Source: Pseudobutyrivibrio sp. | GTDB taxonomy: Bacteria > Bacillota > Clostridia > Lachnospirales > Lachnospiraceae | DNA length: 64,000 nt | Direction: 5' to 3' | Assembly (NCBI GenBank): GCA_017557435.1 | Contig: JAFYYR010000015.1 | Span: 1 to 64,000 of the forward strand | Part shown: positions 53,385-60,544 of the stretch, one piece after another | How positions within the stretch are numbered: the first letter of the stretch is position 1 | How the letters are laid out: each line of letters begins with the position of its first letter | Notes under the pieces: model-generated | Seen by the model: the letters and a program-made list of their open reading frames with translations, nothing else | The model's database searches: none | What the model was told of the DNA's origin: nothing | Position numbers and translations under genes: made by a program

Positions 53385-53876
53385 TTAAAATGCAACCTTG
53401 ATACGACTACAAATCATACCTGAAAGTATACCAATCACAACACCTGAAATAGTTCCGATAGCAATAAGTACAGGAAGATAGAAAACTAACTCCCTGGTCT
53501 CCATAAGCACCATAGCAACCATTATCTGTCCAATATTGTGAAAAACGCCACCTAAAACGCTAACACCTGTGATGGAAAACTTCTTAGATGACTTTCCAAC
53601 TAGCATAGCTATAAAAGAAAGCAATGCTCCTGCTGCACTATACATAGCCATTGCCATATTGGAAAAAGTAAGTGCCACCAAAAGAACTCTAATAAGGGAT
53701 AAAGCAAAAGCTCTCTTGTATCCTATCTTGTAAATGGCCACCAAAGTAACTATATTTGCAAGTCCTACTTTTGCTCCCGGTATACCTATATTAATTGGAA
53801 GCAAGTACTCTACATAGGACAGCACAAATGCCAGGGCTATTAAAAGTCCAAGCATGGCAATATCTTTTGTCTTCAT
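53385..53876 (-). CDS. Gx transporter family protein (heptaprenyl diphosphate synthase component I-like)
   Basis: This 163-aa protein has five or six TMs and the family pattern LIALAFVLSYVEYLLPINIGIPGAKVGLANIVTLVAIY and GVFHNIGQIMVAM. It is often paired with a NusG domain II protein in Clostridia, as here (12-bp gap), sometimes near redox (RNF/ApbE) genes. The substrate is unknown; the name heptaprenyl diphosphate synthase is historical. Confidence 0.9.
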   Translation of the reverse strand: MKTKDIAMLGLLIALAFVLSYVEYLLPINIGIPGAKVGLANIVTLVAIYKIGYKRAFALSLIRVLLVALTFSNMAMAMYSAAGALLSFIAMLVGKSSKKFSITGVSVLGGVFHNIGQIMVAMVLMETRELVFYLPVLIAIGTISGVVIGILSGMICSRIKVAF

Positions 53877-53888
53877 AATCTGCTCCTA

Positions 53889-54266
53889 TTAATTAGTAGC
53901 TGCATCAATCTCGCTATCCTGCCCACCTACAACTGTAACTGTCAGCTTATGAGGTAGGCAGACCACCGAATCTCCTGAATAATGAATAGCACGATGATTA
54001 ACACATATCTTGTCTGGGCAATCTGCTTCTTCAATAGATGCCTTGCCATCTGAAATCACTAAGATATTATAACCACCATCAGGGCTATCAATCCGCTCCT
54101 TAATATCCTCATCTAAAGGATAGGTGCCATATAATTCTCCGTCTATTTTTACTTCCACATAGGCGCTATCATCAGTATGGCTCTTTTGCCAAAGCGTCAT
54201 ACCTCCGTAGAAAAATAGCGCCAGTATTAAAATCCCAAAGATTAAAATCAAATCATTCTTTTTCAT
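53889..54266 (-). CDS. NusG domain II-containing membrane-anchored protein
   Basis: This 125-aa protein has an N-terminal membrane helix (LILIFGILILALFFYG), then an extracytoplasmic beta domain with EVKIDGELYGTYPLDED and the Cys-containing EADCPDKICVNHRAIHYSGDSVVCLPHKLTV, the NusG-II fingerprint. It lies 1 bp past the debranching enzyme stop and 12 bp before the Gx transporter gene. The exact function is not known; conserved cysteines suggest metal or redox contact. Confidence 0.9.
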   Translation of the reverse strand: MKKNDLILIFGILILALFFYGGMTLWQKSHTDDSAYVEVKIDGELYGTYPLDEDIKERIDSPDGGYNILVISDGKASIEEADCPDKICVNHRAIHYSGDSVVCLPHKLTVTVVGGQDSEIDAATN

Positions 54267-54267
54267 T

Positions 54268-56373
54268 TTATTTATTTAAGAGAGCATAAGCTCTAAGTAT
54301 CTCACCAACAGACCAGGCCTGAGCGAAACATCCTCTGCCAGCATGTGGCTCATCACCATCAAAAATCTCGGAAACAGAACCAATGCAGTTGCTAAATAGA
54401 TGCTGCTCTATTGGCTCAAACATTGCTTTTGCCTCCTCTATAGACTGGGCGCTTCCTCCACCCACTTTTAGGTAGCTTTCAATAAATGCTCCCAGCAAAA
54501 ATCCCCATGCTGTACCCTGATGATATGCATGGTCTCTCTTCTCTAGGCTGCCCTGATAAGTGCCCTGATAATTCTCATCCTCTGTATCAAGCGAGCGAAG
54601 ACCTACTCCCACGTATAGTCGTTCCTTTAAAACTCTAACAATTGATTTTTCCTTTTCAATATCAAGCATTGTAAATGGAAGGCTTACTGCAAATATCTGA
54701 TTAGGTCTAAGTGTGGCATCCTTGAAATCCTCTCCAATTACGTCGTAGAGATAACCACCCTCTTCATACCAAAATTCCTCATTGAAAGCTTCCTTTACCC
54801 ACATAGCAAGCTGGCTACAACCACCTGCGTATGCAAGATAATTCTCTGGCTTGTCATGGGTACGTCTTGCGATTCCTCGTGAAATCTCCTCCATTGTCAT
54901 AAGGGCATTGTACCAAAGAGCATTTATCTCAACTGGCTTGCCGTGTCTAGGAGTTACCACCTCATCACCGATGCGCACATCCATCCATGTAACCTGATCA
55001 AGCCCTGAGCCTGCTGTCATAAGGGCATCGTCATCCATGCCTATTGAAAACTGTGTGCCCTTGCGGTAGGCTGCCATAATCTCCTGGAGGCTTGAGTAAA
55101 GATAATCCTCCACAAATTTCCATGCCTCATCCGTATCTACGTATTTCAAATAATTGTACACTGCGTAGAAATACCATAATGAAGCATCTGCTGTATTGTA
55201 AAGAGGCTCCTTGCCATTGTCTGGGAACATGTTAGGAACCAATCCATTTTTAATGCATTTAGAAAATGAAAGCAAAATAGATTTGGCATCGTCATATCGA
55301 CCTGTCTCAAGACATAATCCAGTGAAGGCAATCATTGTGTCCCTGCCCCAATCTGTAAACCAAGGATAACCGGCCATAATTGTCTTTTTGCCAGTGGACA
55401 ATCTATCAACAATAAACTGATCTGCTGCAACAGTAAGAATCTGGCCAAGCTCCTCCTCATCAGTAAATCCTGACTTTTCGATTAACTCATCCACACGATT
55501 CTTAGCCTTTTCTATTTCAATAAAAGCTGTATCTATCTCAACTTCTGGAATATCTAACCACTCGATTTTCTTTCTGCCTACCTGGTCGCGAACGTCAACT
55601 GTGCAGACAAAAGAAGCTCTTGAAACTCCACCTGCATCAACTTCCATTACAAAATCATATGGCTTAAGGTGACAGTCCAAAGCCTCAGCATCATTGTCAA
55701 TCTCAAACTGAAGCTCCATATTTTCATCGTAAATATTGTTGCGCTTTACCATCTCACAGCCAGCGCTAACAAGCGATACTCTAACATTTTTATTGCTTAC
55801 TGGAGAATAGTAAAACCCTGTATTGCCTGTAGCCTCATCTCTAATCTCCCCAAATGCACTTTCAGGAAGCTCGTACTTAAGGCTCTCTACAGTCATATGC
55901 TCACCATGGTCTCTGTAATTCATAAGAGGAGTAATTACAACACCTGCTGCAGGTCCATTATTTTCTAACGTATATGCGATAACGCATTGATTCTTACCCT
56001 GTACCAAAGCTATGGTCTTAGTAAGTCGCATACCACCTGCTTCGTATACAAAATTAACAGTACCATCATAAGTAAAACTCTTAAGATGCATATTGCCCTG
56101 ATTAAATTCGCTGGCGTATGGTCCCTTGTGCTGGGCAGTGGTCAAATCATAGATTCTGCTACCACATACAAGACGCTCATTAGTTTTGGAAAAAACTAGA
56201 AATCTCTCAACTGGAGGATGAATGCTGGCAATGAGATAGCCCTGCTGAGTTCTCATGTGAGAACCAATAATACTGCTTGCTGCGTAACTGCCTAGGCCAT
56301 TGGTCAAAAGCCACTCTCTATAGATATTTTTTTTATAGTTGGTTAACTTATCAAAAACGAATTCGTATTTCAT
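54268..56373 (-). CDS. Glycogen debranching enzyme (amylo-alpha-1,6-glucosidase)
   Basis: This 701-aa enzyme has an N-terminal GDE_N domain (KKNIYREWLLTNGLGSYAASSIIG; IHPPVERFLVFSKTNERLVCG) and a C-terminal (alpha/alpha)6 barrel of the GH133/GDE_C type (AGYPWFTDWGRDTMIAFTGL; DDDALMTAGSGLDQVTWMDVRIG; HAYHQGTAWGFLLGAF). It removes alpha-1,6 branches of glycogen and pairs functionally with the phosphoglucomutase further upstream. No signal peptide, so cytoplasmic. Confidence 0.94.
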   Translation of the reverse strand: MKYEFVFDKLTNYKKNIYREWLLTNGLGSYAASSIIGSHMRTQQGYLIASIHPPVERFLVFSKTNERLVCGSRIYDLTTAQHKGPYASEFNQGNMHLKSFTYDGTVNFVYEAGGMRLTKTIALVQGKNQCVIAYTLENNGPAAGVVITPLMNYRDHGEHMTVESLKYELPESAFGEIRDEATGNTGFYYSPVSNKNVRVSLVSAGCEMVKRNNIYDENMELQFEIDNDAEALDCHLKPYDFVMEVDAGGVSRASFVCTVDVRDQVGRKKIEWLDIPEVEIDTAFIEIEKAKNRVDELIEKSGFTDEEELGQILTVAADQFIVDRLSTGKKTIMAGYPWFTDWGRDTMIAFTGLCLETGRYDDAKSILLSFSKCIKNGLVPNMFPDNGKEPLYNTADASLWYFYAVYNYLKYVDTDEAWKFVEDYLYSSLQEIMAAYRKGTQFSIGMDDDALMTAGSGLDQVTWMDVRIGDEVVTPRHGKPVEINALWYNALMTMEEISRGIARRTHDKPENYLAYAGGCSQLAMWVKEAFNEEFWYEEGGYLYDVIGEDFKDATLRPNQIFAVSLPFTMLDIEKEKSIVRVLKERLYVGVGLRSLDTEDENYQGTYQGSLEKRDHAYHQGTAWGFLLGAFIESYLKVGGGSAQSIEEAKAMFEPIEQHLFSNCIGSVSEIFDGDEPHAGRGCFAQAWSVGEILRAYALLNK

Positions 56374-56445
56374 TATTTATTCTCCACTAATCACATCACA
56401 ACTCAACTATTCATTATATATAAAAAAGACTTTCTTGTGTAGACA

Positions 56446-56477
56446 AAAATAAGAGCTAGACCAATGGCCTAGCTCTT
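56446..56477 (-). terminator. Terminator of the 56489-58483 surface protein gene
   Basis: A 9-bp perfect stem aagagctag/ctagctctt (56451-56459 with 56469-56477) is followed on the minus strand by ATTTTTGTC. It lies 12 bp past the stop. Confidence 0.9.
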
Positions 56478-56488
56478 AGAAATATCAT

Positions 56489-58483
56489 TTACTTCTCTGA
56501 CTGGTTTTCCTGTTTTTTGATTTTGTAAGTAGTAGTTACTGCTGTAATAGCTGCGATGATTATCAGAATCCAATACCACCAGAATCTACCTACTAAATCT
56601 TCGATTATAGCCTTAGCTGTCTCTGTATCTTCAATTGTGATTGAAGAAGGAGTTTCTTCATCCAATGGCTCCTCTATAAGAACTGCTCCCATATCAGGTG
56701 CCAATGTGTCATCAGCCTCAATTACTCTAGCATTATTATCATTAGCTGCTGTAAGCTGTGGTTCTGGCAAAAGACCTGTTAAACCAAGAGGTATAAAAGT
56801 ATCTGGTATTGTAATTACGCCAACTGGATAATCTGTTGATCCACCGCCACCACCTGCCTGTGTAGGAGCTGGAGTTGACTCAGGAGTCTGTGACTCTGTT
56901 GGAGTTTCTGGCTCTACTGGTGTCTCTGGATTTACTGGAGTTTCTGGCTCTACTGGTGTCTCTGGCTCTACTGGTGTCTCTGGATTAACCGGATCTACTG
57001 GGTCTACTGGATCTACTGGGTCTACTGGATCTACTGGGTCTACTGGGTCTACTGGGTCTACCGGATCTACTGGATCTACTGGGTCTACTGGATCTACTGG
57101 GTCTACTGGATCTACTGGGTCTACTGGATCTACTGGATCTACTGGATCTACTGGAGTTACTACTGGGTAATTGTAAGAATTAACTTCTGTTATACCCTGA
57201 GTTCCATTTGTAGTAACCACATAAGTTCCACCCTTTTTGTAACGTATAATTGTTGTCTCATCTTTTACGTAACCAATTACTCTAATATTTGAGAAAGCTT
57301 CCTTTGTACTGGTTGTAAAATATGGGCTAAGTACATAACCACCTGATGGATTAGGAACTATCATGTACCATCCATCTCCCTGCCATAATCCATAATGGCT
57401 TCCGCTAGGTGTATCAATCATTGCTGCATATCTCGTATTAAGATCAGCACAATATGGAGGCAACATATCATTTATTGTATATGTTCCTGTTGGTGAGCTT
57501 ACCCACAAATCAGCCTGTGACTGAGGCTTGTATCCATAATAACTGTTTAAATGGCTATCATGTTCAAAAACATTTACATAGTCAGTTAAGCCAGCTGCTG
57601 TGTCAATACTATGACTTATATAATCTCTGCTTTGTTCTTTTGGCTGGAATGTATATGTGTAATCTACACCTAATTCCATATCCTTTACATAGTTGATAAA
57701 ACTACTTGTATCTTTAAAAGTCTTTTCCTGTCCTGGCTCAGTGCTTATAGCTATCTCTTTGATAGAAACAGTTCCTGATTCATCAACTCCACCAAAGATG
57801 TAATATGTATTATTGCCTTCATCATCTGTCACTACATAAACAGTATTTCCTTCTATATCTTCTGTAGTAACTGTTGTGTCTTCAAACTGTGCCATCAAAA
57901 GATTTGAAACAGAACCAGTGATATCTGCACCTTCCTCAGCATTTCTAATCTCATCTGCATAAGTATCTACAGGATTTATCTCATCCTCTGATGGCGCTCC
58001 ATCACCATCTTCAGGTTGACCATCTGGGTTTTCTCCATCTTCGTCATCACCTGGCTGACCATCAGGATTTTCTCCGTCTTCGTCATCGCCTGACTGACCA
58101 TCAGGATTTTCTCCGTCTTCGTCATCGCCTGGCTGGCCGTCTGGATTTTCTCCGTCTTCGTCATCGCCTGGCTGACCGTCTGGATTTTCTCCGTCTTCGT
58201 CATCGCCTGGCTGATCGTCTGGATTTTCTCCGTCTTCGTCATCGCCTGGCTGACCGTCTGGATTTTCTCCGTCTTCGTCATCGCCTGGCTGACCGTCTGG
58301 ATTTTCTCCGTCTTCGTCATCACCTGGCTGACCGTCTGGATTTTCTCCGTCTTCGCCGCCACCTTCGCCAAGCGCTTCTTCTGCAAAGGCTACATCAAAT
58401 TCGCTTCCAACACATGCACCACCAATAGCTGAACTTACTAAAACCGCTGCTATTAATATGCCATATAATCTTTTTCTAACCAT
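56489..58483 (-). CDS. Repeat-rich surface protein with GRxWWYW membrane tail
   Basis: This protein of about 664 aa is exported ([22 protein letters not shown]). Residues about 40-155 are nine tandem acidic units ([13 protein letters not shown]). A folded domain of about 330 residues follows ([20 protein letters not shown] to [15 protein letters not shown]), then about 16 VDP units and ETPVEP/NPETP repeats (490-560). A C-terminal region holds [16 protein letters not shown], then [18 protein letters not shown] and a basic tail like that of the large SRRP. No LPXTG. The ATG at 58483 is preferred because GGAG lies 8 nt upstream; a GTG overlaps that site. A direct-repeat promoter lies upstream. 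Role unknown, probably cell-surface adhesion. Confidence 0.82.
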   Translation of the reverse strand: MVRKRLYGILIAAVLVSSAIGGACVGSEFDVAFAEEALGEGGGEDGENPDGQPGDDEDGENPDGQPGDDEDGENPDGQPGDDEDGENPDDQPGDDEDGENPDGQPGDDEDGENPDGQPGDDEDGENPDGQSGDDEDGENPDGQPGDDEDGENPDGQPEDGDGAPSEDEINPVDTYADEIRNAEEGADITGSVSNLLMAQFEDTTVTTEDIEGNTVYVVTDDEGNNTYYIFGGVDESGTVSIKEIAISTEPGQEKTFKDTSSFINYVKDMELGVDYTYTFQPKEQSRDYISHSIDTAAGLTDYVNVFEHDSHLNSYYGYKPQSQADLWVSSPTGTYTINDMLPPYCADLNTRYAAMIDTPSGSHYGLWQGDGWYMIVPNPSGGYVLSPYFTTSTKEAFSNIRVIGYVKDETTIIRYKKGGTYVVTTNGTQGITEVNSYNYPVVTPVDPVDPVDPVDPVDPVDPVDPVDPVDPVDPVDPVDPVDPVDPVDPVDPVDPVDPVNPETPVEPETPVEPETPVNPETPVEPETPTESQTPESTPAPTQAGGGGGSTDYPVGVITIPDTFIPLGLTGLLPEPQLTAANDNNARVIEADDTLAPDMGAVLIEEPLDEETPSSITIEDTETAKAIIEDLVGRFWWYWILIIIAAITAVTTTYKIKKQENQSEK
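56995..57155 (-). repeat. VDP tandem repeat region
   Basis: About 16 copies of a 9-bp unit (tctactggR on the plus strand) encode a Val-Asp-Pro rod in the surface protein. Flanking 30-bp units (56905-56990) encode ETPVEP/NPETP. Confidence 0.92.
58008..58356 (-). repeat. 39-bp tandem repeats encoding the acidic spacer
   Basis: Nine near-identical 39-bp units encode 13-residue acidic segments ([13 protein letters not shown]) directly after the signal peptide. Some units differ by one residue (DDQP, GQS), so the copies are slightly diverged. Copy number may vary between strains. Confidence 0.92.
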
Positions 58484-58583
58484 ACCTGTCACTCCTTTCG
58501 TGGAATCAAAAAACCGCCCATGGTTCCGTCTAGGAAAAGAACAATTTAGTTACTTGATATAACATTCCTTGTTCTTTATAGAG

Positions 58584-58656
58584 AGTCTATCGTCAAAATG
58601 TGAACCTTTATTGATATGTAAAGTCACATCCTGCCAAAAGTCGTAACATGTTGCCA
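58584..58656 (-). promoter_or_regulatory. Direct-repeat activator site plus -10 for the repeat-rich surface protein
   Basis: On the minus strand, half-sites GTGGCAACATG and TTGGCAGGATG lie 20 bp apart (+ positions 58632-58637 and 58651-58656). TAGACT (58584-58589) starts exactly 42 nt after the proximal half-site, as at the two SRRP genes. Confidence 0.68.
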
Positions 58657-58707
58657 CGATCACAAAATATTCATAGATGTAGTGGGTACATCCCCTTTTA
58701 TACATGG

Positions 58708-58735
58708 AAAAAGCCCCAACATATAGTGTTGGGGC
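58708..58735 (-). terminator. Terminator of the phosphoglucomutase gene
   Basis: A perfect 9-bp stem gccccaaca/tgttggggc (58713-58721 with 58727-58735) is followed on the minus strand by TTTTTCC. Confidence 0.93.
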
Positions 58736-58753
58736 ATTGTTATTAAAATAACA

Positions 58754-60448
58754 TTATTCAACTGAATTAATAAGAGCAAATATCTCTTCTTTAATAGAAA
58801 CATTTACTTTTAATGCATTCTCTCTAGAGTCCTGATTAGAATAGAAGTAGAACTTAATCTTTGGCTCAGTACCTGATGGTCTGATTGCAAACCAAGAACC
58901 ATTCTCCAGGAAAATACGAATAGCATTCTGAGGTGGAATGTCCTCATAGCCATTAATGTAATCGATTACCTTTTCAACCTTTGAACCAGCGACCTCTGAA
59001 GGAATATTGTCTCTAAACCACTTCATCATACGCTGAATTCTCTGCGCACCAGGAATTCCTTCTAATATAATATTTGGCTCATCCTCTGCAAAGAATCCGT
59101 ATTTAGCGTAAATCTCCTGAAGTACATCCCAGAGTGTCTTGCCCTGCTTTCTATAATATGCAGCAGCCTCAGCAACCATCATACCTGCTGAGATACCATC
59201 CTTATCTCTGATATCCTCGCAAATAGCATATCCTACAGACTCCTCATAACCAAATAGGTATGTATAGCCATTATCATGTAAGTAAGGAATCTTACCACAG
59301 ATATTTTTAAATCCTGTAAGAGTCTCAAACATTTCTACGCCGTAAGCTTTTGCCATGATTGTAGAAAGTGTAGATGTAACAATGGACTTAACCATAGCTC
59401 CCTTGGCAGGAAGTGTGCCCGCATCCTTGTGGCCCTCAAGAACATAATTAACGAGAAGGTATCCTGTCTGGTTACCATTAAGAGGCACGTAGTTGCCCTG
59501 GCTGTCACGAATCTCTATAGCAAATCTGTCAGCATCTGGGTCTGTAGCCATAAGAAGCTCAGCGCCAAATTTGCGACCGTACTCCTCTGAAAGCATAAAT
59601 GCCTTAGGGTCCTCTGGATTAGGATAACCAACTGTAGTGAAATCAGGGTCTGGATTCTCCTGCTCTGGCACAATAGTCCAGTTAGAGAAACCTCTATCAT
59701 TTAACATCTGTCTAAATGGAATAGAACCACAGCCATTAAGTGGTGTATATACTAGAGGAATTGTAAGGTCAAGCTCATCACCCTCATGAATAGCGAGAGA
59801 TTCTATCTTATCAAGATACTCTCTGTCGAACTCTTCACCGAGGACAATAATCTTGCCAGATTTTACCCCCTCAGCAAAATCAGATTTTTTAACACCAGTC
59901 CAAATATCAACAGCCTTGATGCGCTCGTACATTCCATCAGCTATTTCAGATGATACCTGACAACCGTCGTCCCAGTATGCCTTGTAGCCATTGTACTCCT
60001 TAGGATTGTGGCTGGCTGTAATATTAATACCAGACACAGTTCCAAGTCTTCTTATCATAAATGCAAGTTCAGGAGTAGGTCTAAGGTCTGGGAAAACATA
60101 TACCTTTATTCCATTTGCAGCAAAAATACCTGCTGCAAGCTGTGAGAATTCTTTAGAAAAATGTCTAGGGTCGTGGGCGATAACTACACCCTTTTCCATA
60201 GCTTCCTTACCCTTAGACACTATAAAATCAGCAACCCCCTGTGTAGCCTTGCCTACTGTAAAGAAATTCATACGATTAGTACCAGCGCCTACCTTGCCTC
60301 GAAGACCTGCTGTACCAAATGACAAATCCTGATAGAAACGATCTTCCTTATCTTTTTCGTCATCTTTTATTGAAAGCAATTCCGCTTTTAGAGGGTCCGA
60401 ATCCAAAAGATGCTCAAGCCACTCATTATATCTAGAATTGTAATCCAT
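58754..60448 (-). CDS. pgcA: Phosphoglucomutase (alpha-D-phosphohexomutase superfamily)
   Basis: This mutase of about 564 aa interconverts glucose 1-phosphate and glucose 6-phosphate. It has the phosphoserine loop NITASHNPKEYNGYK near residue 145, the metal loop ATDPDADRFAIE near 303, the sugar-specificity GYEESVGY and the phosphate-binding RPSGTEPKIKFYF near the end. The ATG at 60448 (MDYNSRYNEW) follows AGGAGG; the frame is open 23 codons further but without a ribosome site. Flanked by its own terminator and that of the next gene. It complements the glycogen debranching enzyme. Confidence 0.96.
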   Translation of the reverse strand: MDYNSRYNEWLEHLLDSDPLKAELLSIKDDEKDKEDRFYQDLSFGTAGLRGKVGAGTNRMNFFTVGKATQGVADFIVSKGKEAMEKGVVIAHDPRHFSKEFSQLAAGIFAANGIKVYVFPDLRPTPELAFMIRRLGTVSGINITASHNPKEYNGYKAYWDDGCQVSSEIADGMYERIKAVDIWTGVKKSDFAEGVKSGKIIVLGEEFDREYLDKIESLAIHEGDELDLTIPLVYTPLNGCGSIPFRQMLNDRGFSNWTIVPEQENPDPDFTTVGYPNPEDPKAFMLSEEYGRKFGAELLMATDPDADRFAIEIRDSQGNYVPLNGNQTGYLLVNYVLEGHKDAGTLPAKGAMVKSIVTSTLSTIMAKAYGVEMFETLTGFKNICGKIPYLHDNGYTYLFGYEESVGYAICEDIRDKDGISAGMMVAEAAAYYRKQGKTLWDVLQEIYAKYGFFAEDEPNIILEGIPGAQRIQRMMKWFRDNIPSEVAGSKVEKVIDYINGYEDIPPQNAIRIFLENGSWFAIRPSGTEPKIKFYFYSNQDSRENALKVNVSIKEEIFALINSVE

Positions 60449-60469
60449 ATTTTTCCTCCTATATAAATA

Positions 60470-60506
60470 GAAAAATTCAGGGCCCAATAAGTTGAAGCCC
60501 TGAATT
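60470..60506 (-). terminator. Terminator of the clostripain-like gene
   Basis: A perfect 10-bp stem aattcagggc/gccctgaatt (60474-60483 with 60497-60506) is followed on the minus strand by TTTCTA. It lies about 40 bp past the stop. Confidence 0.88.
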
Positions 60507-60544
60507 AATATTAACATATATTGATTGTTTAAACTAGATTTAGT

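Noticed and set aside
57991-58428. Plus-strand 145-aa and minus-strand 136-aa frames over the 39-bp repeats
   Set aside because: Shadow frames of the tandem repeat; periodic, low-complexity and without ribosome sites.
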